From positions 62,001 to 126,000 of the forward strand of contig JABYQR010000097.1 in assembly GCA_022592445.1 (NCBI GenBank): 64,000 nt of DNA, written 5' to 3'. The translations under genes were made by a program, and so were the position numbers. Below the pieces are notes generated by a model, which was not told where the DNA came from, ran no database searches, and saw nothing but the letters and a program-made list of their open reading frames with translations. This stretch comes from Cytidiella melzeri. Taxonomy: Eukaryota; Basidiomycota; Agaricomycetes; Polyporales; Irpicaceae. Shown piece by piece: positions 47,671 through 60,674 of the stretch. The stretch's first letter is position 1. Each line of letters opens with the position of its first letter.

Positions 47671-50600
47671 ATGCAGAAGGAGCATCTTCGCCGTGGATTC
47701 GCTATATACGTGTCTACTCTCTCAAGCTTGCCCTTCAGACGCGGCTGACACCCTTTGCTCTATACTAGTCACCAAAAGGTCGTATTGGAAGTTGACTTCT
47801 CTGGAGCTTTATGGGTCAGTATTGCATACCCTCGCAGTTACGTTGTCGTATTGCTCACGCTCAAAGCTGCGCAGGGATACACGGAGATTACTGTGCTTCC
47901 GCAGACGAAGGACTTGAGGACGATCCATTTACATTCTAGGCAATGCGGTATGTTTGATACTTCTCCAGTACTTATGGCGTGTATCGGGAACTCATTGTTC
48001 CCATGAATGCTAGCCATCCATTCCGTTACTGTGGCTTCCCAGCCAGTGGACTTCGTGCACCATGACCCCGTGGCGAATCTATCTGTTTCAAACCCGAGCG
48101 ACTGTCACACGCACGCAGAACTCAAGCGCAAGGTGTACTCCGCTCTAGCAGAAGGAGATGAGGGAGAGCTGTCCATATCTATACCGAAGGAGATGATCAT
48201 TAGACAAGCTGGGAATAGTGCAGCTGGTTTTGCTAGCGAAGGTTCGTTCGAATGCGTTAAGTAATTTACATCTCATCCAATGCGCTTTCCTTCAGCTGCC
48301 ACCCCTGAACCACAGACTCCCGGCTTCATGCTCCAATCAGCCGTCCCTGTCTTTGAATTTGCACCGATTCAGGTCGTAATTACCTACAGCTTACGCAACC
48401 CGGCCGACGGAGTTGAGTTCATCGTGCCATCCGATGCTTATCCATATGTGAGTAGATTGAAAGGCGAGCTCAGGTCAAAGTGACTCAAGAGGTTCCATAG
48501 CGAGTGCCACACGCATATACAACACCTTCTTCGCCTGATTCTGCTAGGTGTTGGGTGCCTTGCATCGATAATATCTGGGAAAAGGCGACTTGGGAGTTTG
48601 AATTCGTGGTACCAAGGTACTTGGAACAGCAAGATGGAAGTGATGATGATGACGAAGACGAAGACGCGCCACATGGCGACTACCCTACCGTAGTCATTTG
48701 CAGTGGGGAGCTATTAGAGCAGGTGTGTCAACAAAGCGGCAAAACCTAAGATTGTCTCTCATGAGAAGTCCAGATATCACATCCGCATAACTCTGCGAAG
48801 ACCATTTTTCTGTTCGCTCAGGCCACACCGACCTCCGTGCAGCATATTGCTTGGGCTGCAGGTCCATACCATGTTCATACAGTGCCGGCTGATTTGTCGT
48901 CTGCAGAGGATACTTCTGGTTCTACCCAACCTCTCATGCATGCATTCTGCCTCCCAGGACACGAATCCCAATTGACGGCGACGATATCTTTCATGCGTTC
49001 GGCCATGAGTTTCTACACGTCCGAATTTGGCTCGTACCCCTTCGGTTCGCACAAAGTCGTCTTTGTTGACGAGCTCCCAACTCAGCGATTCGACGCCGCT
49101 ACGCTATCGCTCGTCAGTGTGGATCTATTGCACGGCGAAGATGCAATAGATCAAGTATACGAAGCAAGACTATGTCTGAGTCATGCTCTGGCTTGTCAAT
49201 GGATTGGCATCAATATACAGCCGAAGATGTGGTCCGACTCGTGGCTTGTGAATGGCTTGGGGCTCTACATCACAGGCCTCTATCTGCGGAAGCTTCTGGG
49301 CAATAACGAATACCGCTACAGGCTCAAAAAGGATATGGAACGCGTCCTTCACATGGACAATGGCTCAATGCCGCCGATCTGCCAGCCACAAATCATTGAC
49401 CCACCAGACCCTAATACTTTAGCCTTCATCAACATCAAAGCTCCCCTCGTTCTGCATATTCTTGATAGACGTCTGGGAAAGTCCGGGACTTCGTTAGGTT
49501 TGTCTCGCGTCCTTCCGAAGGTGTTTCTGTCCGCCATCAGTGGCGAGATGCCTAACAATGCGTTATCGACACATTCGTTCCTACGAACCTGTCGCAAGGT
49601 TAGCGGAATAGACCCGCGTTCCTTCGCGGAGCAGTGGATTTATGGAAGTGGCTGTCCCACGTTCGGTTTCTCCGCCAGCTTTAACCGTAAAAAGATGGCT
49701 GTCGAGATACAGATGAAGCAGGAGGCGCCTGCATACCAGTATCATGAGAACAGCGAGTCGATGAAACTTCTATACAAGCCAGTGCCATTCTTCGAGGTAA
49801 TCCTGACTCAAATATATGCGATGACGTTCTGACGTGATCTCTAGGGTCAAATGACGATTCGAATCCACGAGGCTGATGGGACTCCGTACGAACACGTCTT
49901 AGACATTCGTAGTCCATTCAAGCGATACGAGGTTCCTTTCAACACGAAGTACAAGCGAGTGCGTCGCAACACAAAACGGTATTTGGCGCGTCAGGCTGCG
50001 GCTCAGGCTGCTGCGGAAGGAGACGCGGAGGCTGCAGCAGCGATGGACATGATCGACATGGGCTTCGGGCTTGAAATTTGGGAGAAGGAAAAAGAGCGCG
50101 AAAATTGGAAAGTTGCCGACTGGACTGAGGAGGACGAACAAAACATGTCGGGCCAGACCTACGAGTGGATACGGATCGATGCGGACTTCGAGTGGATAGC
50201 CAACATCAGCTTTGACCAGAAGGACTATATGTGGGTCTCCCAGCTTCAACGGGATCGTGACGTCGTAGCGCAATATGAGGTACGTATATCGATTTACCCA
50301 GAATTCCGCACATTCATTGGTGTTCGAAGGCTATCACAGTGTTGAAGAAGATGTCGCAAACTGCAGTCATCTCCAGTACATTCACGAAGACGGTTCTCGT
50401 CACAAATTACTCCTTCCGTATACGTTGCGAAGCAGCTCAAGCTCTCGTCACAGTAGGTATTGCGAATAGGCTGTCCCGAATATTGCTCATCAAGTGTGCA
50501 TAGTGTGCTACACACCGGCTGGACTGGCTTGGACTGTTTCACCTTTTCAAGCTGTTCCTACGGTACTGCTACGAGCCGGACGACCCAAATCAAGACTTGT

Positions 50601-53600
50601 TCACTCATACCTATGTTCCTCGACCCAATGATTTCAGTGAATTCGCAGAGTATTTTGTTCGGAAGGTAATTTGAAACGGAACCTCACACCAAGCTTGCTC
50701 ATAACACAACATCACAGAGCTTACTTCAGGCCATTTCACGTGTACGATTCGATAACGGCAAGACGCCACCAATTGTCCGCCAATTCCTGATCGATCAGCT
50801 TCGCTACAACGACAACACCTCCAATGCGGTGAGTTTCTTCCTTGTTAGAACGACGCTAGGTTTGCTGACGTTCCGTAGTATAATGATGCGCTATACATAT
50901 GCAACATCATCTCAGCGCTTGCATGTAGCACTGTATCCAAAAACCCTCCGGAACGAGGGGAGTTTGTTACTACCGACATGCGACCCATATTGGATACTAC
51001 GGACGCGGATCTTCTGAAACAAGCATCCATTGAAATTGATCGTTATAGGAGTATGGATAGGCTGATACCCTCCGTTCACAATGTCGTATCAATCGCAACT
51101 TTGGAGGTATGTTTTTCCTCGGGAATCATTGTGGATTGGACTCATCGTAGCCCAGTTCCACACCATACTCAGTCTCGCTAATTTGACACCCCATGACGCT
51201 CGAATACTGATTCCTCTCACTCGGTGAGCAATACGCTTGCAGCGACGCTCGTGGCCTGACAGCGTATCACTAATAGTGAAGGAAATTACACGCAAGTTCG
51301 AATGGCGGCGTTCGACTGTCTGTTTTTGACAAAGTGGTATACGCCAAGCATCATGCAATATATTCTAGCAGTCATGGCCAACGACTCTTCACGTATGATT
51401 CGCCGGCATGTCGCAAGAAATGCATGCCAGAGTTTAGCACTGCTGGTCACCATGGGAGAACTAGAGAGTGGCAAGAAGTCGAAGTCTGTGCTCGTCGAGG
51501 AGGATGGTGTCGGCCAGGATACCAAGAAGGAGGCAAAGAAGAGTGAAATAGAGCTCATGATCAAGGCTCTGAGAAAGGATCCAGAGGTGGGCAAGAACGA
51601 AGCTATCCGTCAATTTCTGATCCCAATGGCAATGTATGCATTTTATTGCTCAACATGCCCGAATACTGAATTTGTCACAGGTCTCCTGATACCGACCATG
51701 AAGTTCGCTGGTGTCTGTTCAAGCTGGGTGACCTCCTCATCAAGCCCGCAGAAGAGCTGCCACCGAAGGTGACAATACATCTCCCTCCCACGCCAGTTCT
51801 CGAAGTCCCGCCACCTTTGCCAACCCCGAAACCCGCAATAAAACCGCAGCGTTCCTTGTCAATCAAGGCCGGCGGTGCCATTGTCAAGAGCCCACTTACG
51901 CCTGTTACTATACCACCAAAGATTAAGCTTCCTCTCAATGGCACACGTATTGATGTCACCCCTCGTACTCCTGCGACACCTTCTGCATTGCCCTTCATGG
52001 AAAGGAGACGCGAATCTGGCAGCTCCTTCACAAAGCCTCCTCTGCCGAGAAAGGTCGAGTTACAACGACCGCCGAAGGCTGTACCAAAAAGTCGATCGGG
52101 CGGAATGGACTTCTACGACGAGAAAGCTTGTAAGGCTGCTGTGAAGAAGTTGCGGAACCACAAACGTTCTTATTTCTTCAGACAACCGGTAGATCCAGTG
52201 CGAGATCGTGCACCGAAGTCAGTTCAGATAACAATTCTTCTTCTATGCTCGGTCCTCATTGCTTCAATTTCTTTTAGTTACTTTGAGGTCATCAAGAACC
52301 CGATGGACCTTAGCACGATGAGTGCGAAGTTGGATCAAGGGATGTATAAGGATAGGTCGGCATTTGAGCAAGACTTCCGTCTCTTGATTAGCAATGCCAA
52401 GCAGTATAACATGCCGAAATCTGCTGCATACGGGGATGCCTTGGAGCTTGAGAAGGCTTTTGAGATTGGTAAGCTTACTCCTAGTCTATGTATCAATTTC
52501 AATCTCACTAGTATGTGACAGAATGGGCACGCATCACGAAGACGATTGAGGCCAAAATTCGCGAGACGAACCAACCCCGGCCTGGAACTCCTGGCTTGAA
52601 GATAACGGCGGTACAGCGCAAGGTTGCACCGAATACGTCTGCTCCTGCTACGCCTTCCCCTGCCCCCTCGGCCGCCACCCCTTCGCGCCCCACTATCAAG
52701 CTCAAGATGGGCGGGCTGAAGACCAATGGCACTCCTCTGCCGACTCCGTCAGCTGAGACGGCGCAGACTATCTCAAAAGTGAGGGTGAGGAAGCCAAAGG
52801 AACCGAAATTGTCAGAGGTTCCTCCACCGGAACCGAGGAGGGAATCTTATTTCGATCACGCGGACGTAGACGATGAGTTGTTGGAAGAAGTTATCGCGAT
52901 TGAAAGGGCAAAGAACGAAGAGCGCAAGCTGCATCGTGCTAGTGCCGAGAAGGATAAAGAGCAAAGAGAGAAAGAGAAGGAACTGGAGCGAGCACGAGAG
53001 AAGGAGAAGGCTCGACAGCGCGAGCAGGAGAAGTCAAAGCCGGAACAAACTATCCCTAAGCTCATCATCGGCAAAAGGAAGAAGTCAGCCCCTGCTGACG
53101 ATCCAGTGGAAGACGACGAGATACTTGCTCTTGCTACTCCTGCAAAGAAAGAGAAGTCGGCTGCATCTTCCCCTGCCCCTGCTCTCCCTATTGCCGGGCC
53201 TTCGTCAGTCAATTCTTCGGAGAGAGGAAGCGCCAAAGCTTCCCCTGCACCTACGCCCGTGCCGCAAACTAAGAACGGAACGTTCAAGGACGAGCGTGCT
53301 TCCTCATCTGCTCCTAAGGTTTCCATCAAGGGTAAAGAGAAAGAGGTCGCACGAGCATCACCCGCACCTAAGCCGAAGAAATCCGCAATCTCACAGGCAT
53401 CGTCTACACCACTCAACGAGAAGAAATGTAGAGAGATTCTCAAGGTTCTCACAAAGCCGGTAGAGGCCGCCATCTTCTTGCGACCAGTGGATACGCAGCT
53501 CGACGGGTGTCCTACGTGAGTACTAATGCTTTGTTGATCGTCTGCTGTTGTTTGAGACTGACAATCGCCGGCGCCCGCAGATACTATGACGAGATAAAAA

Positions 53601-54250
53601 ACCCGATGGACTTCGGTACCATGTCTGCGAAGCTGTCTGCAGGCGACTACAAGACCATGGAGGAGTTCGGTGTCGATGTTGATCTAGTCATTGCCAATTG
53701 TCGCCAGTTCAACCCCCCCGGCACGTATCCCGACTCGTGTGCCAAGGCTGTTGAGGCAATTTGGAAACCTCTGTGGGCAAAGACGATGGTTAAGAAGCTC
53801 TCGTACCAGGAGAAGCGTACGTTGCAGGGAGTAATCAATAAATTAGCGCAGGATCCTATGTGAGGTCAATGGTTTGATGACTTTACCACTTCACTGACCG
53901 CTATCCGCAGATCTTTTGTCTTCCTGGAGCCGGTCGATCCCGTCTTGCTAGGTATTCCGACCTATCATGATGTTATACCGAAACATAAAGCACGAGATCT
54001 TCGTACCATCCGAACCAAGCTGGATTCGGACAAGTATGATTCGATCGAAGCTCTCGTGGTCGACCTGGATCTCATGGTTGACAACGCCATATTGTTTAAC
54101 GGCGCCGACTCAGAAGTGGGACAACTCGCGATGGCGGTGAGAGATAAGTATCAGGATTTGCTGGCCCCGCTGAAGGGCTCTGCAACTGGAAAAAGGAAAG
54201 GGAGTGAAAAGGGGACTCCTCAGCCGAGCAAGAAGGCGAGACTCGGTTGA
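47671..54250 (+). CDS. TAF2: TFIID subunit TAF2 with three bromodomain-type modules
   Basis: Nineteen exons (first 47671-47711, last 53911-54250; the largest are 48822-49796 and 52522-53515), about 1853 residues. The N-terminal part is the M1-aminopeptidase-like TAF2 fold: HQKVVLEVDFSG, KDLRTIHLHSRQC, VDFVHHDPVANL, then RCWVPCIDNIWEKATWEFEF. The zinc/catalytic motif is lost (SHALACQWIGINIQ instead of HExxHQW), as in all TAF2 proteins. A HEAT-like region follows to about residue 1070. The C-terminal ~640 residues add bromodomain-type modules near 1217-1330 (NYFEVIKNPMDLSTMSAKL), 1615-1730 (YYDEIKNPMDFGTMSAKL) and 1730-1838 (YHDVIPKHKARDLRTIRTKL, degenerate), separated by a Lys/Glu/Pro-rich linker. 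TAF2 binds the initiator element; the fused modules would also read acetylated histones. Exon 1 uses a weaker GTCTAC donor, so the first 14 residues are the least certain. Confidence 0.92.
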
Positions 54251-54501
54251 GAAGGCCGTGTAATTGCTTTGTACCTGTGAAATGTATTCTGCTGTCGTTG
54301 TAGTACACTAACTGCTCGTAATAGAGTCAAGGATATTTGGGAATTTGCATCTATCCGGCGCTGTCGCTGAGGCCACGACCGGAGCGCCAAAATGGTCTAG
54401 ATGCAAGCGCTGAATCGATAGTGCTGCCAAGACCAAGCACAGACGTTATGCCCACTCACAAATATTCGCTCCAAAGACCTTTATCTTGACCACGAACCAC
54501 C

Positions 54502-57500
54502 ATGTTCAATCTATCCCTCACGACATTTCTTGTTCTTCTAGTAGCATTCGCCCATTTCACTACTGGTACATACGCATTCGGTGCAGGAGAAATCCCCGAG
54601 TTTGCATATCTACATGGTATGGTTCTGGTACCATTCTATCTCATACGACAATAATTGTTTTCTTGTTCACAGCCAAAGCGTTCAGACACGGAGATATCGA
54701 GAACGTCTTGGAAGAGCTTGCTAAGACTGTCGGCGCGGCGGCAGGTGGGGCAAGCCTTATGGGTTTCGCTCAAGCCTTGTTCAACGCAGGCTCCGGCGGT
54801 GGCAACAAGTTCAGTTCTTCAGACGTGAAACGAGTCTATTTCGTGAGCTCTTGCACACATAGGCAGGTTGATTGTCTGAGCGCACTCGCGATTTAGGGCA
54901 ACTGGCTGCGGGATTACTCCCAAGCCATGGATATTGCTGGTCTTAGCAAGCTAACCGGAGACACGATCATCCTGATCGTCTCTATTCTTGGCTTTGTGGT
55001 ATGTCACTGGAAACACAATGGTCAAGCCGAGATATGCTGAGTCCACCAAGACCTTTGGCTTTGCGACAGAGGAATACGAGGTCACGAAAGACCGCCTAGG
55101 GGTTTACCTTCCAGTTGAACACATCGACAACCCGAAGTGAGTGGTTATTCTTGTGCAGATCTCGTTTCTCATGAAATATAGGGGATATGCCCAGGTGGAG
55201 GGGGATGCAAGGCAATATGACCCAAGGTTGCGTCCACCTGTCAACCCCGAGGAGCTCGAGATCGACCGCCGAACAGGAATGAAGGTAATACTCGCACAGA
55301 GGACCATGTATTCATCAAAAGGCCGATCAACATTTGTCTAGATGTACATGGCCACAGAGAACCGTGGTTGGGACACGTCCACAGCGCACATTCGCCGTGT
55401 TTTCAGAGAATGTATTGCAAAAGGTCGTCGTGCCCAAGGGAAGGACGGTCAAGACCTATTCGAAGCATATCGCCTCCTTGGGACAGGTCTCCATACCATG
55501 GAAGATTTGCTTGCGCACAGTAACTGGTGCGAACTCGCCTTGCACAGGATGGGTTACAAGCAGGTGTTCCCCCATGTTGGAGAGAATGGTAAGGGACACC
55601 ACTTTCTTGTTCTAGAAATGATCACCATGATGTCCACACCTAGTCATTATTAATACGCCTAACGGACCTGCTCCGCCTTTGGTAACCGGCACATTCGGGG
55701 GTGCTGATTTTCTTCATTCCTTGATGGGTGAAGCGACGGAGTACGGTGATTTTAGCGTAGGATTCCAATTGAAAGGCTCATGATTTCTACTATTTTCTCA
55801 GCCACTTAAGCCAAGCCAGTGTTGTGGACCTCAGCAAGAACCTCCTCAGCGCCAATCCCAATACAGACTCTTCACTTATCCGTAGCATCTTATCCAAACT
55901 ACCTATCGGTGGGTCTGACAACAACAAAATGGACGTGGGCGACGTTATGCAAGAGAAGTCGCGAGCTTATCACTTTGACCCAAACGATGTCATGCCGCCG
56001 CACGTGCAGCAAGATATGCTGGCACTACTCAAGTGGCGCGACTCTATTTACCGCGATATACTCGAGAAGATCGAGATGATACCTGGATTGGAGTCATTGC
56101 TAAATGCATTCGTGGACGCCCTCAATGCTTGTGCGTGCACTGTATCTGCTTGGGAACTGTAATATCGTTGACTCCATCTTGCTTAACAGTCGTGTATACT
56201 ATTCTCGCACCATACCTCACAGTGAGTGACCTCGCGCTAGATTGAAAAATGACAGCTCATAACATTCTCAACAGCCTATCCTACAGCAAGTAACTGCAGT
56301 TCTCAGCGAAAGTAGTAAGGCTTTGCTCGACTCTCACTCCGACCAATATGAAGTATGACAACCTCATGACCAATGCAGTCACCGTGCTAATTCTGTGTTG
56401 CGCAGGTCTTCGACAATCCCGACGCCTCGGACCCATCGCACAGTCTTCTATCTAAAGTTAGTGTTCAATCATCACTGGTTTTGTTCTCGAGAAACGCAAC
56501 CTACTATTCCAGGATCACTTTGCACTCATACTCAACGAGCCAGCTGGAAAGACAGCTTTGGTTGTCGTTAAACACGCAGTCGGTCTGATAGTGAATGTAA
56601 GTATCCCTACGCTTTGATCGACATCTTCCTAGCTGACGGTCTTTTGCCAGGCTTGGTTCGAGCCAGGGGAGAACCCAGATCGCGTGATCGACCAGGTACG
56701 TTTCTTCCTTTTCATTAGCTCATATAACATATAACTGATAGAAATATTGCCTACCACAGATCCTAGAAGCCTTTCATCACCCGTACTACAACGTCGGACG
56801 CTCTCGCATCCAACAAGAAATGTTCAATGAGTTTGAGAGGTGGTTCCAAGGCCTCGATCAAGAAGAGGCTGCGCGTACGTTACAAGCTCTCACGAAAGTA
56901 TGTCGCATATAATAAGGCGTTTCACTTCATGACTAACCTGACGTCCAGGAGAGTATCAGGAATGGGACGAACAAGCGTCAAGGCTCAGATGACGACATGA
57001 GCTCTTCGGCACAGGTATACGGGCAGCCTGCTCATTCTCAGAGCCAACAGACCGGATACTCTTCTACTGGCGGTGGTCGGCTTCACACGGACGAGACGTA
57101 CTCTGATGCAGTCAGAGGTACATCGCACCAAGCAGGTGTTGAAGGCAGATATGGTGGTGGTGCCAGTGGCGGCTACGGGCAAATTCAGAGCACAGATGGT
57201 AGGTGTTCCCCGAGACGGCTTATGCTGGTGATGGGTATGAATTGATCATGTTTAGACACGTACTCGCGCCCCAATCGTACAGAAACCTACGGACACGGTC
57301 AATCTGAGGATGTGTATGGCGGAGGACGCCAGATGTCATCAGACTATGGACACACTGGCAGCGCCAGCTACGCTTCTTCTATGGTTCAACAGTCTACCTA
57401 CGGAGAGGAGCAAGCTTCGTACGGCCGTCAAACGAGGACAGAAGAACCCTACGGATCCTACCAGGGCGGTTACGTAGGCAAAAGGCTTGATGAGGATCCC

Positions 57501-58232
57501 TCGAGCAGATACGGACAGTCGAGCTATGGGGAAGAGCATCATTCCGGGGGTCGCGGCCACCATGGCCGCCGTCATCAGGAAGACGCCCCTGAGGTAACCG
57601 TGCAGAGCGCATATGCCCCTTCGTACGCGTCAAATACTGAGAGTGTCTCGTCTGGACGTTACGGGTACGGTGGGGACGAGTACAAAAGTCAGACAGACAG
57701 TCGACGACTGGAACAGGAGTCCTCATACGGACGAACCTCTCAGGTTACGTCTTCTTATGCGCCCAGTTACGAGAGCCGGCAGCAGGAGAGTAACGCTAGC
57801 AGGTATGGAGAGCCCGAATCGTATGGACGTCTGGGCCGGATCGAAGAGACGAGTATCGGCGGATATGGCCGCAGTGGTCGTGATGAGTACGGTCGAGGGG
57901 AGTCCGCATATGAGAGCCGGGAGTCTGCTAGCTACGGCCAAGGTGGGTCATATGGACAGCCTGTAGGATATGAACAGCCGCGGGATGACTCGTACGGGAG
58001 ACGTGGCGGGGACGATGAGGGAGAGCGACATCATGCACGGAGGTACCATCATCAGGAACCTGAGAGATATGAAGATAGAGGGCGGGGTGTGTATGGCGGA
58101 GACGAGAGCGGTGGTTATGGTGGTGGAAGTGACGATACTTTCGGTGCTGAGAGGCTTAACATCCAGGACGAAGGAGAGGAAAGGCGACCACACCATGGTC
58201 ACCACAAAAAACATGAGCACCGAGAGTGGTGA
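54502..58232 (+). CDS. het-C: HET-C family protein with Tyr/Gly-rich tail
   Basis: Sixteen exons (54502-54616, 54673-54842, 54897-54998, 55051-55136, 55182-55284, 55342-55588, 55644-55740, 55802-56130, 56190-56221, 56275-56352, 56406-56456, 56513-56596, 56651-56695, 56760-56897, 56949-57198, 57256-58232) encode 967 residues. A signal peptide (about 1-25) precedes FGAGEIPEFAYLHAKAFRHG and VYFGNWLRDYSQAMDI, then HTMEDLLAHSNWCELALHRM, all hallmarks of the HET-C domain. The last ~390 residues are a Tyr/Gly/Ser/Arg-rich repeat region with recurrent SYG, RYG and GYG triplets and a His/Lys-rich end. In Neurospora, het-c governs heterokaryon incompatibility; in other fungi the orthologue is monomorphic, so a recognition role here is unproven. 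It lies 251 bases after TAF2, at the edge of the transposon-rich region. Confidence 0.93.
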
Positions 58233-59126
58233 ATGGGACGGCGGTTGGGAAGGGGTAGCCTATTTGCGTGAGTCGAACAAACAGCGACGACACGTGATAG
58301 GATCGGTAGAGTGCGTACTATGTGACTCGTAGCTGCGATAATTCAAAATCAAGAATATCTTCAACATTGCCTCTTCCTATAAGCGAAGAGTGTGACACAT
58401 AGTCCGCGGTATACTGTACCAGATATACTGCTCTTACAAGATTCGTCGTCGAGTCTGAATGGATGGCCGTTAGATATATTGTCCTGAAGCGGATGTCTCC
58501 TCTGTTGACGAACGGAAGCACATCTGTATGATAGTACATTGGCAATGATGTCGTGCCATATTTAGCTGTCGAGCTCGGGGTCGTTCTCGATGCTCTGGCT
58601 GTGTATGAGTTTGAGGACACCCTCGCGAGTTCATACAAATGCTTGCGGCTCATCTGTGGTGTTGAAAGCTGCCAGTGAGAAGTGGAGGATGAAGCTGCTC
58701 GCTTGATGTTCTCCCAAACTTAGGGGTGGAGAGTTTAGTTGGATTGTGCCTGACCTCCATGCCAAGACTGTAGAATAGGAGGCAAAAGAGGAGGGGTGGT
58801 AACAATTGCAGACATGAAACAAGAGATCGTGAGGCATGCCAACAGCGAGTTCCGGTACAGCACTCGGAGCAAACCTATACTCATTTCCAAACCCTATATT
58901 GTCTTGGCACCAGCAGATTCTATAAAGCCCTATGCCACCATCTTTGTACCTCAGTGCTCTCCTCTCTGTCGCTCCAGGCCTGTTCATTGCTTCAGCGCTG
59001 GGTCGGTAAGTACATTGCTGTATGCATTGCACTGCACCTCGCATTACTGTACTGAAACTATTCTTACTGCTAGCTGTCTTACATCTTTCCAAACCCTTCT
59101 ATTGCCCTTCAACATCCTATACAATT
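58233..59126. other. Intergenic transition into repeat-rich DNA
   Basis: The region is het-C 3' flank followed by AT-richer sequence. Open frames on either strand (for example minus 58631-59092) carry no domains. Base composition shifts toward A/T from about 58.8 kb on. Confidence 0.45.
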
Positions 59127-59531
59127 ATGCAGTTTTTAAACTTTTTTATTCTTTTTGCTGTTGGTGTCACTGGTGGTACATCCTATACAGTGGCTGCCTT
59201 CCCATGCAGCAGTACAGACTCCCACTATTCCACTTCCTCTGCCAACTTCCATGGCTTGGAGAGATGGAGCATAGGCATGGGTGACTTTCTTCAAGTCAGC
59301 CCACATGTCCTTTATCAAGTTGATCTCACCAAACGGGCCTGGAGCTTAGAAGGTCTGGCAGCCAATGCAGCCCAGAGCATACATCAAAACACTTTGAGCA
59401 ATAATGTATACAAAAATAAGTGGCAACTTGTCATGGGGGACATAAACCGAGGGCATAAACGGCCAGCGTCTTCACAAAAGGACATGTGGGCTATAGTCAA
59501 ATGGATACAGTCCCTCCCTCCAGACCACTGA
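59127..59531 (+). CDS. Possible small secreted protein
   Basis: The frame opens upstream, but the Met at 59127 gives a good N-terminal signal peptide (MQFLNFFILFAVGVTGGTSY), then about 114 residues, for 134 in total. Only one Cys follows the signal, and the end is Lys/Arg- and Trp-containing (KDMWAIVKWIQSLPPDH). No family is recognised. The codon use is AT-rich, unlike the neighbouring genes, and it sits beside LTR elements. It could equally be a fragment of a mobile element read by chance, with the signal-like stretch arising from T-rich DNA. Confidence 0.3.
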   Translation: MQFLNFFILFAVGVTGGTSYTVAAFPCSSTDSHYSTSSANFHGLERWSIGMGDFLQVSPHVLYQVDLTKRAWSLEGLAANAAQSIHQNTLSNNVYKNKWQLVMGDINRGHKRPASSQKDMWAIVKWIQSLPPDH

Positions 59532-59955
59532 CTAGCACGAATGGTAGCAGCAGGGGGCATTCCACGATATATTCCAGATAAAGGCTGGATTAGTTAGTGG
59601 AAAATTGGGCATGTGTACCAGTCAACAAGCAACACTCAGGCTGAACAAGGTTTGTCAAATCATCTTGTGTCCATCAATGACTGAGCTGTACTAATTTGAG
59701 CTCCTGAAGGCTCATTCAAGCTGGACCTTGCACTGTATAATGAGCCTCATATATTTGAGCAAAAAAACAGCACATACATTCTTACATCTTACCTTCCTAA
59801 AATATCTAATCAACAATACTGTGTTTCTCTGTGCTTTCTCTGCTTAATTAACACTCAAATCTTTGCTCTGAAAATGTCACATTTTGGTCCTATCTTCTTT
59901 TCTGCAAGGATGTTGTAGAGATCTGTGTGCTAGATAAGGTAGCCTGCAGGGGTAA
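59532..59955. other. AT-rich spacer left of the first LTR
   Basis: No gene seen. Notably, it does not read as the upstream part of the copia reverse transcriptase that resumes on the other side of the LTR. Confidence 0.5.
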
Positions 59956-60674
59956 TGTTGTGGATGGCCCAATTAGCCCTTAATTTTGCGTTTTTACCTC
60001 TAGTTTTACTCTTTGCAACCCCTTTGCAACCCTTTGTGTGTCTGTTAAGCACCTGTATCATGTAGCTTAGATGCTCTACATGGTCACGTTACTTGCTGCT
60101 ATGTCACACTGGCACGTGACTCAGCTTATGTAGGACCACATGGCTATAACATATGTCTCAGCCCATAGCTGGGGGTTAACATCAAAGATACCACTCACAT
60201 GAACTCCTGTTGTTTTTTGGCTGTTGTTCTCTTGATGCTTAGAGTGTTCTTATGAGTGTGGAACCTGAATACAAAGACTGGTCTCCTTCCAGATAAATTC
60301 TCTCACGGGCATGGGTCTTGGCAGAGTCCAGACAATAGCTATTGTTCTGGTTTAGGTAGTTCTATTGTTCTTGCTTCCCACACAACTTCATGCCAAGCCT
60401 GGTCTGTGCACAGGCTCTGAAGTCTATATAAGCTGCTGCATGTACACTCCTAGCCTCCCCATCTCAACCTCTTGGTGTTTACTGGGCTAGGTAAGCAACC
60501 TCCTCCTGTACTACATAGCTGGTAGTACCCAATACTAGCTTGGTCTTTACTGGGCTAGACATCTGCATAAGGTTTATAGCTGGTGAAAGTATTGTGCTTC
60601 ACGCCTACCACTACCTCCTTGTTGTTTTCCACTTTGTGTACCTGTTTGTCACGTTGAGCCCCATCTCTGTGTCA
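59956..60674 (+). mobile_element. LTR, family 1, copy in plus orientation
   Basis: It starts TGTTGTGGATGG and ends CTGTGTCA, the TG...CA form of LTR ends. An internal promoter-like TCTATATAAG lies near 60422. The sequence is clearly homologous along its whole length to the inverted copy at 61736-62491 (for example a shared TTTACTGGGCTAGACATCTG block). The flanks (GGTAA left, CTTCT right) are not a target-site duplication. The right side enters copia reverse transcriptase at once, but the left side does not, so a later deletion or recombination is likely. Confidence 0.75.

Noticed and set aside
52856..53473. 205-codon minus frame antisense to TAF2
   Set aside because: It is the complement of the Lys/Glu/Pro-rich linker; Ser/Phe/Ala-rich antisense frames are typical shadows.
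60640..60674. CGTTGAGCCCC inside the family-1 LTR, resembling the copia primer site
   Set aside because: The inverted copy, with its perfect ATACC duplication, includes this sequence inside its TG...CA borders, so it is LTR-internal.
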